Positions 7,153 through 16,294 of a DNA stretch of 43,477 bases are shown piece by piece. Origin of the DNA: Phycisphaerales bacterium. GTDB lineage: Bacteria; Planctomycetota; Phycisphaerae; Phycisphaerales; UBA1924. Made by a program: the position numbers and the translations under genes. Each line of letters begins with the position of its first letter. The stretch's first letter is position 1. The DNA lies in the NCBI GenBank assembly GCA_013360675.1, contig JABWBB010000020.1:1-43477 (forward strand), written 5' to 3'. Under the pieces are notes generated by a model. The model did not search any database, was not told the origin of the DNA, and worked only from the letters and a program-made list of their open reading frames with translations.

Positions 7153-8520
7153 TTATCCCTCGACCGGCGTGATCGTCCCCTCGCACGCGCCAAAGCCGAT
7201 GCGTCGGAAGCCCTCGGCCTCGCATGCGCCGCGGAGAATCACGCGGTCGCCGTCCTGCAGGAATGTGCGTGTCTCGCCGCCGGGGAGAGTCACGGGCTTT
7301 CGCGGCTTGCCCGGCGCGTCCCACGTCAGTTCCAAAAGGCACCCGCGCGCGTCGGGCTCGGGGCCCGAGACCGTGCCGCTGGCGATGAGATCGCCCGGCT
7401 CGAGGTTGCACCCGTTCGAGGCGTGGTGGGTGAGCATCTGAGCGAGGGTCCAGTACATGTGGCGGAGGCTGCCGCGCGACAGGCGTGCGGGCCCCTGGCC
7501 CGCGCTGCGCATGGCGGGGGTGTCGATCCAGGCCTCGACGCGGATGTCGAACCCGCCGCGGTTCTGGTCGGCGTCGTCATCGAGGTAGGGCAGCGGCGCG
7601 GGCAGATCACCCGTGCGCGGGCGGGCGGGCACGCGGAAGGGTTCGAGCGCGTCGAGCGTGACGATGTAGGGCGAGATCGTGGTCGCGAAGTTCTTGGCCA
7701 GGAACGGGCCCAGGGGCTGGTATTCCCACTTCTGCAGGTCGCGGGCGGACCAGTCGTTGACGAGGCACAGGCCCAGGATGTGCTCGCCGGCCTCACCGAT
7801 GGGGATCGACGACCCGCGGGCGTTGCCGCGCCCGATGAAGGCGCCAACCTCGAGCTCGTAATCGAGGAGTTTGCAGGGCCCAAAGACGGGGGCGTTGGCG
7901 TCGTCGGCCTTGGTCTGGCCGCGCGGGCGTCGGACGCTGGTGCCCGAGATGACGATCGAACTGGCGCGGCCGTGGTACCCGATGGGGACCCAGGTGTAGT
8001 TGGGCAGCAGCGGGTTGTCGGGGCGGAACATCGCGCCGACGGTCGAGGCGTGGTCGATCGAGGCGTAGAAGTCGGTGTAATCGCCGATGCGGTGCGTGAG
8101 CACGAGCGTGCATGACGCGGCGTCCTTGCAGACCTTGGCCCGCAGGGCGGCGTCGTCGCGCAGGTCGGGCGTGCTCGCGTTGAAGAGATGCGAGAGAGCG
8201 CGGCGGATGGCGCGCCCAGCACCCCGCCCCAGCACCGCCACACGGGCCAGGTCGCCCGAGGCCAGGGCAAGGGCGATGCCCGGCTCTGGGGCCTTCTCCT
8301 TGGCCAGGCACGCCGCGAAGGCGGGCGAGGCGGCGAGCAGGCCCAGGTCGACGATCGTGTCGCCGATGCGCGTGGCCAGGCGGCGCACGCCCTTCTCCTC
8401 AAAGGCGCAGTAGGGCAGGTTCTGGATGGGAAAGTCGGTGGCCGGGTCGTTGGCCGAGGTGATCCACGAGGAGAGCAGGGCGTCGTGGGTCTGGTCGAGG
8501 TGCGAGGCGTGGGTCGTCAT
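7153..8520 (-). CDS. fahA: Fumarylacetoacetase
   Basis: A 455-residue hydrolase of the last step in tyrosine/homogentisate breakdown, cleaving fumarylacetoacetate to fumarate and acetoacetate. It has the full eukaryote-like FAH architecture: an N-terminal domain (FPIQNLPYCAFEE, the usual entry motif), then DYTDFYASIDHASTVGAMFR, NYTWVPIGYHGRASSIV, YELEVGAFIG with metal-binding acidic residues, and VNDWSARDLQKWEYQPLGPF. Length agrees with family members (~420-450). The start ATG 8520 places FPIQNLP at the expected distance. The other homogentisate-pathway genes are not in the window. It is convergent with the GAF gene (6 bp between stops) and divergent from the FIST gene. Confidence 0.95.
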   Translation of the reverse strand: MTTHASHLDQTHDALLSSWITSANDPATDFPIQNLPYCAFEEKGVRRLATRIGDTIVDLGLLAASPAFAACLAKEKAPEPGIALALASGDLARVAVLGRGAGRAIRRALSHLFNASTPDLRDDAALRAKVCKDAASCTLVLTHRIGDYTDFYASIDHASTVGAMFRPDNPLLPNYTWVPIGYHGRASSIVISGTSVRRPRGQTKADDANAPVFGPCKLLDYELEVGAFIGRGNARGSSIPIGEAGEHILGLCLVNDWSARDLQKWEYQPLGPFLAKNFATTISPYIVTLDALEPFRVPARPRTGDLPAPLPYLDDDADQNRGGFDIRVEAWIDTPAMRSAGQGPARLSRGSLRHMYWTLAQMLTHHASNGCNLEPGDLIASGTVSGPEPDARGCLLELTWDAPGKPRKPVTLPGGETRTFLQDGDRVILRGACEAEGFRRIGFGACEGTITPVEG

Positions 8521-8636
8521 GGCGGAGTTTAGTGCCCCATGCGACGCGGGCGTAACGCCGCTGCACACCCTGCGACGGATCATCGCGGGCGGGTTTGGCT
8601 TCACTACAGTGGGGTGTGACGAGCGAACCCACCCAG

Positions 8637-9866
8637 ATGCGTGTCGGCGCGGGGCTCTCGGCGGACCCGGACGTGAGCTTGGCCACCGCCAACGCCTGCA
8701 CCCAGGCGCAGGCGAGCCTGGGGGGCGAGCGCCCGTCGCTGGTCGTCGTCTTCTATTCGCTGCACCACCGCGACCAGGGACACCGCATCGCCAGCGTCAT
8801 CCGGCGGATGCTCAACCCGGTGCACGTGATCGGCTGCAGCGCCGAATCGGTGGTCGGTGGCGGGACGGAACTCGAGCGCACGCCCGGGCTGTCGATCCTG
8901 GCCGCCTGCATGCCGGGGGTGACGTTTACGCCCTTCACCGAGGCGGACCTGCCCCCGCCCGACGATGCCAACGAGACGGCGATCGCCGCCGCCGTGGGCA
9001 TGACCGACCAGTGGCGCGCCACGCTGCTGCTGGCCGATCCGTTCAGCGTGCCGATGATCCGCCTGCTGCCCGCGCTCAACCGGGCGAAGGGGTCGCTCGG
9101 GGGCGTGGTGGTCGGCGGGATGGCCTCGGCGGGGAAGGCGGCGGGGATGAACTCGCTGATCCTCGACGAGCGCCTGAAGCGATCGGGCGCGGTGGGGATC
9201 TCGCTGTCGGGCCCGGTGCGGGTGGACACGGTCCTTTCGCAGGGGTGCCGCCCCTTCGGGCCCAACCTCGTGGTGACCAGGGCCAAAGGGAATCTGATCT
9301 TCGAACTGGGCGGGCAGAGCGCGATTGATGCGGTGCAGGCGGCGGTGAACACGCTCGACGCCAAGCAGCGCAAGGGCCTCTCGGACGGGCTCTTCATGGG
9401 CGTGGCGATCAACGCCAGCAAACCGCGCCTGGGGCGCGATGACTTTCTGATCCGCAACGTGATGGGCGTGCGCCCGCAGGAGGGGGCCATCGCCGTGGGC
9501 GACATCGTGCCCGTGGGCGCGACGATCCGCCTGCACGCGCGCGACGCCACCACCGCCCGCGAGGACCTGGCCCTGCTGATGGACCTGCAGAAACTCTACG
9601 ACCGCCCGCGCGGCGTGCTGCTCATCACCTGCAACGGACGGGGCGAGCGCCTCTTTCACGAACGCCACACCGACGCCCGCGCGGTCGCCAAGGCCTTTGC
9701 CACGCCCATGGGGGGCGAATCGCTGGCCAAGGGTGGGATGCCCTTTGATAGCGAACCGCTGGTGCCGCTGGCGGGTTTCTTTGCCGCGGGCGAGATCGGC
9801 CCCATCGGCGGCGAGTGCTTCCTGCACGGGCAGGCGGCGTGCGCGGTGATGCTGCGGGAGGTGTGA
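8637..9866 (+). CDS. FIST N/C sensory-domain protein
   Basis: A roughly 409-residue soluble protein with FIST_N followed by FIST_C, a small-ligand (possibly amino acid) sensory module usually tied to signal transduction. Seen are GLSADPD at the start, LVVVFYSLHH, VIGCSAESVVGGG, a GGVVVGGMASAG segment, SQGCRPFGPNLVVTRAKGNL at the FIST_N/FIST_C boundary, and a C-terminal GEIGPIGGECFLHGQAACAV that closely follows the FIST_C consensus (GEIGP ... LHGxT). No kinase or output domain is fused, so it is a stand-alone FIST protein. The start could also be GTG at 8616; neither has a clear Shine-Dalgarno sequence. It is divergent from fahA across a short gap and convergent with a pseudouridine synthase gene. 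Confidence 0.85.
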   Translation: MRVGAGLSADPDVSLATANACTQAQASLGGERPSLVVVFYSLHHRDQGHRIASVIRRMLNPVHVIGCSAESVVGGGTELERTPGLSILAACMPGVTFTPFTEADLPPPDDANETAIAAAVGMTDQWRATLLLADPFSVPMIRLLPALNRAKGSLGGVVVGGMASAGKAAGMNSLILDERLKRSGAVGISLSGPVRVDTVLSQGCRPFGPNLVVTRAKGNLIFELGGQSAIDAVQAAVNTLDAKQRKGLSDGLFMGVAINASKPRLGRDDFLIRNVMGVRPQEGAIAVGDIVPVGATIRLHARDATTAREDLALLMDLQKLYDRPRGVLLITCNGRGERLFHERHTDARAVAKAFATPMGGESLAKGGMPFDSEPLVPLAGFFAAGEIGPIGGECFLHGQAACAVMLREV

Positions 9867-9876
9867 GTTCGCCGAC

Positions 9877-10518
9877 CTAAAACGCCGGTTCGCTCACAAA
9901 AACACGCGGCTCCTGCTCGCCCGGCGGCGTCAGCACCAGGCGAGTGGCGTGCAGCAGCAGGCGGTCGCCCGCGTGCCCGTCGCCGTACAGCACATCGCCG
10001 ACGATCGGGCACCCAAGGCCAATGGCGCAGTGCAGGCGCAGTTGGTGCGAACGCCCGGTGACGGGGTGCAGTCGCAATCGCGTGGTGGCGGTATCGCGCG
10101 AAATGACGCGCCACTGCGTGATCGCCGCCCGCCCGTGGATGTGATCCACCACCTGGCGCGGGCGGTTGTCGGGGTCGAGGCGCAGGGGCAGATCGACGGT
10201 TCCTTCGTCGGCGTCGGGGCCGCCGTGGACGATCGCGATGTAGTCCTTCTCCACCTCGCGCCGCTCGAAGCGGCCCGAGAGTTCGCGCTGGGCGTCGGCG
10301 TCGAGCGCGACGATCATCAGCCCCGAGGTTTCCATGTCCAGTCGGTGCACCACCATGGGGCCCGCGGCGTGCGGAAAAGCCTCGCGCACGCGGGTAATCA
10401 CGCAGTCTTGCTTCGCCTCGCCCTTGCCCGGAACACTGAGCAGCCCGGGGGGCTTGGCGACGACCACGTATCTCCCGCAGGCGTGGACGATGGGGATGCC
10501 CGGCGGGATCGGAAGCAT
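9877..10518 (-). CDS. RluA-family pseudouridine synthase
   Basis: A 213-residue RNA-modifying enzyme that isomerises uridine to pseudouridine. The catalytic block VVHRLDMETSGLMIVA contains the invariant Asp (about residue 61 in HRLD). Other RluA-family blocks are VVVAKPPGLLSVP, LRLHPVTGRSHQLRLH and GCPIVGDVLYG. There is no N-terminal S4 domain, so it is like RluA/TruC-size enzymes rather than RluD; the target (23S rRNA or tRNA) cannot be told. The start is ATG 10518; a longer frame upstream to 10617 has no family match. It ends 10 bp from the FIST gene stop (convergent) and is divergent from the next gene. Confidence 0.9.
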   Translation of the reverse strand: MLPIPPGIPIVHACGRYVVVAKPPGLLSVPGKGEAKQDCVITRVREAFPHAAGPMVVHRLDMETSGLMIVALDADAQRELSGRFERREVEKDYIAIVHGGPDADEGTVDLPLRLDPDNRPRQVVDHIHGRAAITQWRVISRDTATTRLRLHPVTGRSHQLRLHCAIGLGCPIVGDVLYGDGHAGDRLLLHATRLVLTPPGEQEPRVFVSEPAF

Positions 10519-10604
10519 GCGGAAATCTGCGGCAGAGGGTCGAATCGGTGCGGAAAACGGGCGTGTGTCAACGACGCGCGACAGCGTAGGGCCAACAATG
10601 ACGC

Positions 10605-11840
10605 ATGCTGTACCCACTCGTCGCGAGCATCGCCGTGGCCATGCCTGTTGCGCCCCCCACCGACGCCGCGCCCCAGCCCGAAGCGGCCCAAGTCGCCACG
10701 GGCGAGAGCGCGTATCTCGCCGACCACGTGCAGTTGACGTTTGTCGAGCAGTTCAGCCGCGCGGGCGAGGCTTACTTCAGCCCCGATGGGCGGTCGATCA
10801 TCTTCCAGGCGATCCCCGTCCCCGAGGCGGGCAAGGAGGCCGACCCCTTCTACGCGATGTATGTCGCCTCGGTCGTGCGCGATGAGCAGGGCAAGATCAC
10901 GGGACTCGCCGGCATCACCCGTGTCAGCCCGCCCGGGAGCGCGAACACCTGCGGCTGGTTCCACCCGACACAGCCCAACCGCATCCTCTTCGGTACCACC
11001 TTCACCACCCCCTCCGACGATCAGAAGTCGGGCTTTCAGGTCGGCTCGCGCAAGTATGTGTGGATGTTCCCGGCGGAGATGGAGATCGCCGAGGCATCCT
11101 TCACGCCGTGGACCCTGAGCACGCCCGCGGGCACGAGTGCGGCGGTCGAGGCGAGCGCGCCCAAGGCCCTCTTCAACCGCCCCAACTACGACGCCGAGGG
11201 GTCGTGGGACCCCACCGGGCGCTTCCTGCTCTATGCCCACGTCGAAGACGCCCCCGCGATGGGCCGCCCCGACGCGAACCTGTACATCTTCGACAGCATC
11301 ACGGGCAGCCACACCCCGATTGTCACCGCGCAGGGGTACGACGGGGGGCCCTTCTTCTCGCCCGACGGCAAGGCCATCTGCTATCGCTCAGACCGCAAGG
11401 GCGATGACCACCTGCAACTCTTCGTCGCGACGCTGCGTTTCGAGACGCTCACCGACGGCACGCAGGCCCCCGTGGGCATCGAGCACGAGTTCCAGATCAC
11501 CGACAACGCCGACGTCAACTGGTGCCCCTTCTGGCACCCGTCGGGCAAGTTCCTGGTCTATGCGACCAGCTCGGTCGGGCACCACAACTATGAGGTCTTT
11601 GCGCTGCAGGTGGACATCGACGCGCTCAAGGCGGGCGCGCCCGTGAGTTCGATGCGCAGCGAGCGCGTAACCTTCACCAATGGCGCGGACGTGCTGCCGG
11701 CCTTCAGCCCCGACGGGCAGTGGATGATGTGGACCGCCCAGCGCAGCCCCGCCGAGAAGGGCAGCCCGCGCCCCTCGTCGCAGCTCTGGGTGGCACGGTG
11801 GGTTCGTGGTATCGTGGGTGTTGACACCCCGGCCAACTGA
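10605..11840 (+). CDS. Secreted PD40/TolB-like beta-propeller protein
   Basis: A 411-residue protein with a short N-terminal hydrophobic segment (LVASIAVAMP) suggesting export, then repeated WD40-like (PD40) blades. Each blade is visible as a D/S-P-[DTS]-G-[RKQ] turn: SPDGRSIIF, DPTGRFLLY, SPDGKAICYRS, HPSGKFLVYATS and SPDGQWMMWTA. This matches the TolB-type propeller family found in periplasmic proteins, which bind peptides or proteins. No protease domain is attached, so it is not a full DPP-IV or Tricorn protein. The next gene starts 26 bp later on the same strand. Function unknown. Confidence 0.83.
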   Translation: MLYPLVASIAVAMPVAPPTDAAPQPEAAQVATGESAYLADHVQLTFVEQFSRAGEAYFSPDGRSIIFQAIPVPEAGKEADPFYAMYVASVVRDEQGKITGLAGITRVSPPGSANTCGWFHPTQPNRILFGTTFTTPSDDQKSGFQVGSRKYVWMFPAEMEIAEASFTPWTLSTPAGTSAAVEASAPKALFNRPNYDAEGSWDPTGRFLLYAHVEDAPAMGRPDANLYIFDSITGSHTPIVTAQGYDGGPFFSPDGKAICYRSDRKGDDHLQLFVATLRFETLTDGTQAPVGIEHEFQITDNADVNWCPFWHPSGKFLVYATSSVGHHNYEVFALQVDIDALKAGAPVSSMRSERVTFTNGADVLPAFSPDGQWMMWTAQRSPAEKGSPRPSSQLWVARWVRGIVGVDTPAN

Positions 11841-11866
11841 CCCGACCAGGGAGCAGGCAACAGCGT

Positions 11867-12817
11867 ATGACCCGATCGCTACGCATCCTGATGACCGGAC
11901 TGATCGATTACGCCGGGCTCTTCCCGCCGGCGAAGCTCGGGATGCAGGACGCCGTCGAGACGTACAACCGTTCGATCGTGGGCGAGCACGAGTGGATGCT
12001 GGGGCGGTTCATCTGCCCGGTGTCGCGCCTGGGCGAGTTTTCTCACGCCGCCGCCGCCCTCATGCCGGGCACGTTTGCCTCCAGCGGCTATCGCGAAACG
12101 ACCGCGCAGCGCCCGCCCTGGCGTGTGTCGGCGTTGATCGACGGCGACCTCTTGGCCGACATCGACCGCATCGACGAGTTCAATGCGCACCATGCCAACC
12201 CCGACCAGGGTCTGGCCCGCGTCGAGATGATCGAGCTCAAGGTCGCCAAGGTGGGCGAGATCGACGACGCGCTGGACATCATCCCCGACGACATCGTCCC
12301 GTTCTTTGAGTTCCCGGTGAGCTGTGCCGGGGGCGGGGCCGACTGCCGCGGCTATGTCGCTGCCCTGGCCGGCACGGGTGCGGCGGCGAAGATCCGCACC
12401 GGGGGGGTCGTGGGCAACGCCTTCCCAACGTGCGCCGAGGTCGCGGCGTTCCTGCACGCGTGCGCGGCGGCGAGCGTCCCCTTCAAGGCCACCGCGGGCC
12501 TGCACCATCCGGTTCGGGCGTGCCACAAACTGACCTACGAGCCCGATGCGCAGACCTGCACCATGCACGGATTCCTGAACCTGTTCATCGCCGCCGCCCT
12601 GGTGAACGCGGGCAAGCTCGACGAGGCCCGCACCATCGACCTGCTGCAATCCGAGGATCCCGACGAGTTCAAGTTCGCTGACGCTGCCCTGACCTGGCGC
12701 AGCTGGGGGCTGGATACCGCCCAGATTGCCATGGCCCGCGAGCACTTCGCCCTCTGCTTTGGGTCCTGCTCGTTCGACGAGCCGCTGGCCGATCTGGGCA
12801 CGCTCGGGCTTCTCTAG
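11867..12817 (+). CDS. Conserved protein of unknown function
   Basis: A 316-residue protein that I do not recognise. No signal peptide or membrane segment is seen. The alternation of hydrophobic strands and helices, with segments AAKIRTGGVVGNAFP, ASVPFKATAGLHHPVR and ALVNAGKLDEARTIDLLQ, is compatible with a TIM-barrel-like fold. Several polar motifs look catalytic or ligand-binding: the GLIDYAGLFPP start, an SCAGGGADCRGY loop with two cysteines, K-A-T-A-G-L-H-H-P, and a C-terminal CFGSCSFDEPL. The motif density suggests an enzyme. It follows the propeller gene by 26 bp and has a GGGAGCAGG ribosome-binding site, so the pair may be an operon. Confidence 0.7.
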   Translation: MTRSLRILMTGLIDYAGLFPPAKLGMQDAVETYNRSIVGEHEWMLGRFICPVSRLGEFSHAAAALMPGTFASSGYRETTAQRPPWRVSALIDGDLLADIDRIDEFNAHHANPDQGLARVEMIELKVAKVGEIDDALDIIPDDIVPFFEFPVSCAGGGADCRGYVAALAGTGAAAKIRTGGVVGNAFPTCAEVAAFLHACAAASVPFKATAGLHHPVRACHKLTYEPDAQTCTMHGFLNLFIAAALVNAGKLDEARTIDLLQSEDPDEFKFADAALTWRSWGLDTAQIAMAREHFALCFGSCSFDEPLADLGTLGLL

Positions 12818-12976
12818 CCCCTCGCACGGTCTCAAAAACGCCCCGGATCGCCTGTGACACCCCGGGCTGAAAGAAGCCGCCCGCGGGGTTGCCCGCCTAT
12901 CCTTCCTGCGACTGAGTCTCAATGGTTCTAGCGTGGATTGCTTCTAAAAAAGGCGATCCCGAGGGAGGTTGGTCCG

Positions 12977-14215
12977 ATGGCGAGCAAGGCCCCGATTTAT
13001 CTCGATCACGCGGCGACGACGCCCTGCGATCCGCGCGTCGTCGAGGCGATGCTCCCCTACTTCACCCAGAAGTTCGGCAATCCCGGCAGCCGCAACCACC
13101 GCTACGGGTGGGAATCTGAAGAAGCCGTGGATACGGCCCGTGCCCAGGTCGCCGCCCTGCTGGGTGCCGACGAGAAGGAGATCATCTTCACGTCGGGCGC
13201 GACCGAGAGCAACAACATCGCGATCAAGGGCGGGGCGTACATGTACGAGAAGGCCCCCGCGGGCTCGGCTTCGCGCGGGCACATCGTCACGACGATCCTC
13301 GAGCACAAGGCCGTGCTCGACCCGGTCAAGCGCCTCATGAAGGAGGGCTTCGACGCGACGTTCATCGAGCCCGGCCCCGACGGGATCATCACCGCCGACC
13401 TCGTGAAGGCCGCCCTGCGTCCCGACACGATCCTGGTCAGCGTGATGTGGGCGAACAACGAGATCGGGACGATCAATGAGATCCCCGCGATCGGCGCCCT
13501 CTGCCACGAGAAGGACATCCTGTTCCACACCGACGCGACGCAGTGGGCCGGCAAGATGCCGGTGAACGTCGAGAAGGACAACGTGGATCTGCTGAGCATG
13601 AGCGGGCACAAGATCTACGGGCCCAAGGGCGTGGGCGCGCTGTTCGTGCGTCGGCGTCGCCCGCGCGTCCGCCTGCAGGCCCTGGTCGACGGGGGCGGGC
13701 AGGAGCGAGGCTTCCGTCCGGGCACGCTCAACGTGACGGGGATCGTGGGCCTGGGCAAGGCCGCCCAGATCGCCAAGGACGAGATGGACAAGGACGCCAC
13801 GCGGTTGCTCGCGCTGCGCAAGCACCTCGAGCAGACGCTGGTGACGCGTCTGGATTCGTGCGCGATCAACGGGCACCTCGAGAAGCGACTGCCGCACATC
13901 ACGAATGTGTCGTTCGGCTTCGTCGAGGGCGAGAGCCTGATGATGGCGGTGAGCGAGATCGCCTGCTCGTCGGGGTCGGCGTGCACGAGCGCGAGCCTCG
14001 AGCCCAGCTACGTGCTCAAGGGCCTGGGCGTGGGCGACGAGCTGGCCCACAGCTCGCTGCGCCTGAGCCTGGGGCGCTGGACCACGAAAGAGCAGGTCGA
14101 TCACGCGGCCGAGCGGATCATCGCCTCGGTGACCAAGCTCCGCACGCTCTCGCCCCTCTACGACATGCACAAGGAAGGCATCGACCTGTCGAAGGTCGAA
14201 TGGGCCAAGCACTGA
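12977..14215 (+). CDS. iscS: Cysteine desulfurase IscS
   Basis: A PLP-dependent class V aminotransferase-fold enzyme that takes sulfur from cysteine and passes a persulfide to IscU. The 412-residue protein has [18 protein letters not shown], the His stacked on PLP (EHK, His110), the PLP lysine in [10 protein letters not shown] (Lys212), RPGTLN, and the mobile-loop catalytic cysteine in SSGSACTS (Cys336), which together mark group I (IscS/NifS) desulfurases. The start ATG 12977 has GAGGGAGG just upstream. It is the first gene of iscS-iscU-iscA (50-bp gaps). No IscR-type repressor gene is adjacent. Confidence 0.95.
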   Translation: MASKAPIYLDHAATTPCDPRVVEAMLPYFTQKFGNPGSRNHRYGWESEEAVDTARAQVAALLGADEKEIIFTSGATESNNIAIKGGAYMYEKAPAGSASRGHIVTTILEHKAVLDPVKRLMKEGFDATFIEPGPDGIITADLVKAALRPDTILVSVMWANNEIGTINEIPAIGALCHEKDILFHTDATQWAGKMPVNVEKDNVDLLSMSGHKIYGPKGVGALFVRRRRPRVRLQALVDGGGQERGFRPGTLNVTGIVGLGKAAQIAKDEMDKDATRLLALRKHLEQTLVTRLDSCAINGHLEKRLPHITNVSFGFVEGESLMMAVSEIACSSGSACTSASLEPSYVLKGLGVGDELAHSSLRLSLGRWTTKEQVDHAAERIIASVTKLRTLSPLYDMHKEGIDLSKVEWAKH

Positions 14216-14264
14216 ACACCACGCGCCCCGCCCGGCGGGACGCGATCATCGGGAGGAACCACCC

Positions 14265-14699
14265 ATGGCATACGGACCCAAGATCATCGAGCATTACGAG
14301 CACCCGCGCAACGTGGGCACCTTCGGCACCAGCGCCGAGGTCAAGGCCCGCCCCGACGTGGGCGTGGGCCTGGTCGGTGCGCCCGAGTGCGGCGACGTGA
14401 TGCAGCTGCAGATCCGCGTCAACCCCGATTCGGGTGTCATCGAGGACGCCAAGTTCAAGTGCTTCGGGTGCGGATCGGCCATCGCCTCGTCCTCGCTCGC
14501 CACCGAATGGCTCAAGGGCAAGACCATTGACGAGGGGCTGGCCATCCGCAACACGCAGATCGTCGAGGAACTCGACCTGCCCCCGGTCAAGATCCACTGC
14601 TCGGTCCTCGCCGAGGATGCCATCCGGGCCGCGATCGCCGATTATCAGGCCAAGCACGCCGGGGTCGGCACCCCCGCATCTTCCTCGGCCAAGCATTGA
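14265..14699 (+). CDS. iscU: Iron-sulfur cluster scaffold IscU
   Basis: A 144-residue scaffold on which IscS-derived sulfur and iron form a [2Fe-2S] cluster. The three cluster cysteines are in place: Cys42 (GAPECGDVM, with the stabilising Asp two residues later), Cys66 (KFKCFGCGSAI) and Cys112 (KIHCSVLAEDAI). The classic chaperone-recognition LPPVK motif is present just before the third cysteine. The protein ends with a short Ser/Ala-rich tail. The RBS GGGAGGA precedes the ATG. Middle gene of the isc operon. Confidence 0.95.
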   Translation: MAYGPKIIEHYEHPRNVGTFGTSAEVKARPDVGVGLVGAPECGDVMQLQIRVNPDSGVIEDAKFKCFGCGSAIASSSLATEWLKGKTIDEGLAIRNTQIVEELDLPPVKIHCSVLAEDAIRAAIADYQAKHAGVGTPASSSAKH

Positions 14700-14748
14700 C
14701 GAACCCAGGGCCCCAAAGCGGCCTTAGAATGACGTGAAGGAGTCTCCC

Positions 14749-15117
14749 ATGCCCGAAGCCGCCATCGACACCAAGCCCGCCCAGAGCGTGGTCATCCTGA
14801 CCGAACTGGCCGCCCGCGAGGTCAACAAGATCGTCGCCGAGAACGAGTTGGAGAAGGACAAGGTCCGCCTGCGCGTGGGGGTCAAGGGCGGCGGCTGCAG
14901 CGGTTTCTCCTACACGCTCGATCTGACCGAGACCCAGAAGGAGACCGACGAGGTCTTCGAGCAGCACGGGATCAAGATCGTCTGCGATCCCAAGAGCCTG
15001 CTCTATCTCGCCGGCACGACCATCGACTTCCGCGAGGAGCTCATGGGCCGCGGGTTTGTATTCAACAACCCCAACGCCACGAGCACCTGCGGCTGCGGCT
15101 CGAGCTTCAGCGCCTGA
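14749..15117 (+). CDS. iscA: Iron-sulfur assembly protein IscA/ErpA (A-type carrier)
   Basis: A 122-residue A-type carrier that receives and delivers iron-sulfur clusters. The three conserved cysteines appear as GGGCSGFSY and the C-terminal CGCGSSF. The intervening strand GRGFVFNNPNA is family-typical. A GAAGGAG sequence lies directly before the ATG at 14749, which decides against the in-frame GTG at 14734. It closes the iscS-iscU-iscA operon. No hscA, hscB or fdx gene follows. Confidence 0.94.
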   Translation: MPEAAIDTKPAQSVVILTELAAREVNKIVAENELEKDKVRLRVGVKGGGCSGFSYTLDLTETQKETDEVFEQHGIKIVCDPKSLLYLAGTTIDFREELMGRGFVFNNPNATSTCGCGSSFSA

Positions 15118-15263
15118 CCACCCGGGCCCGTACCACTCCCTTCGGGTTTGGTGGGGGCTCGCGCCTTGCCCTATCCTGACCCGGCATACACGCATCTTGA
15201 CGTGCGTGAGATGGGGTCGGTGCGGTATGACGGGCTTGCCCGCCTCCCTTCGGAGTCTTCAGG
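15118..15263. other. Gap with GC-rich dyads between iscA and the ACT gene
   Basis: This 146-bp gap carries several short dyads, among them GCGGGC..GCCCGC-like bases near 15227-15242 and the CCCTTCGG-type segments near 15137 and 15245. There is a TATCCTGACCCGGCAT element near 15171 echoed by a CTTCAGGATGACGCAG segment near 15257. It could hold a terminator or promoter for the ACT gene, but neither is clear. Confidence 0.3.
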
Positions 15264-15746
15264 ATGACGCAGGCGCCAACACCCCTCGAAACCACTCACG
15301 GCTACTGCGCCCCCCGGGTGACGCAGTTCTCCGTCTTTCTGGCCAACAAGGTCGGAAAGCTCGCCGACCTCGTCGAGGGGTTTGAGGGATCGACCGTCAA
15401 TATCTGCGCCCTCTCGGTGCACGAGGCCAGCGATCACGCCGTGGTCCGCATCATCACCAGCAGCGCGGGCGAGGCGGCCAAGGTGCTCATCGCCAGCGAT
15501 CTGCCCTACACCACGCTCGATGTGCTGGTGGTGGAACTCTCGGGCGGGCACACGCTGGCGAGCATGTGCCTGCACCTGCTCGCCGCCGAACTCTCGATCC
15601 ACTTCGCCTACCCGCTCATGATGCGTCAGAACGCGCCGGCCATTGCCCTGGCGGTTGATGACATGACCCTGGCCGGGCAGATCCTGCGGCGCAAAGAGTT
15701 TCGCATGCTGGGCGAGGCCGATCTGCCCAAGCGCCCGGGCGGCTGA
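15264..15746 (+). CDS. ACT-domain protein
   Basis: A 160-residue protein that appears to be two ACT-like domains in tandem. The first starts near VTQFSVFLANKVGKLADLVEGF, a typical ACT beta-alpha start for amino-acid sensing, and includes VNICALSVHEASDHAVVRII. The second, weaker one starts near SIHFAYPLMM. No enzyme domain is attached, so it is a stand-alone regulator or binding protein. Such proteins often sense amino acids, which is family knowledge; the ligand is unknown. It lies 146 bp after iscA, perhaps in a separate transcript, and is convergent with a secreted unknown (16 bp between stops). Confidence 0.82.
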   Translation: MTQAPTPLETTHGYCAPRVTQFSVFLANKVGKLADLVEGFEGSTVNICALSVHEASDHAVVRIITSSAGEAAKVLIASDLPYTTLDVLVVELSGGHTLASMCLHLLAAELSIHFAYPLMMRQNAPAIALAVDDMTLAGQILRRKEFRMLGEADLPKRPGG

Positions 15747-15762
15747 GCCTCTCGTTCGATCG

Positions 15763-16209
15763 TTACTTCCTGGGCGGCACGAACGCCACGGGCCCATTGG
15801 GCGTCAGGCCCCACGCGTTCACGAACATCGGCCCGTCGGCGCGCAGCGGGTCGAACTCCTTGAGATCATCGAAGGGCACGTGGATCGAGCGCACCCGCAC
15901 CTCGTGCTCGGGGCGGATTGTCCATCCCGCGGCGAAGGGGATCGTCACCGTCTCGCCCGGGTTGATCGACACCGGGAATGACGTCCCCGCGTGCTCGATC
16001 GTCACGATCCAGCGCCGGGTATTCGCGTTCGCGCTCGAGGTGAAGACAAACCCTGTGTACGTCCCCGGGGCCACCCACCACTCATAGATACGCGGGGCCG
16101 CTTCGTTGGCGCTCGTTTCGCGGGCTCGATGCCCGAGGCCCATGGCCCCCGCCGCCGCCAACCCGCACGCCAGAACCACCGCTCCGGCCATAACGCTGCG
16201 TTTGTTCAT
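15763..16209 (-). CDS. Small secreted protein, unknown function
   Basis: A 148-residue protein with a signal peptide (MNKRSVMAGAVVLACGLAAAG, cleavage likely after AAAGAMG). The mature part is beta-rich and includes YEWWVAPGTYTGFVF, RWIVTIEHAGTSFPVSINPG and IRPEHEVRVRSIHVPF, which suggests a compact beta-sandwich. No family was recognised. The start ATG 16209 has GAAGGAGTG upstream. A strong hairpin (GGGGCG ... CGCCCC, about 16217-16235) lies in the presumed leader. It follows trxB on the minus strand with an 85-bp gap. Confidence 0.68.
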   Translation of the reverse strand: MNKRSVMAGAVVLACGLAAAGAMGLGHRARETSANEAAPRIYEWWVAPGTYTGFVFTSSANANTRRWIVTIEHAGTSFPVSINPGETVTIPFAAGWTIRPEHEVRVRSIHVPFDDLKEFDPLRADGPMFVNAWGLTPNGPVAFVPPRK

Positions 16210-16294
16210 GTGAACACTCCTTCGGGGCGCGCACGACGCCCCGTTGCTTGGTTGTACCGGACAGGCTCGCGTCGCGTTCGCCCGGGACGCTGGT

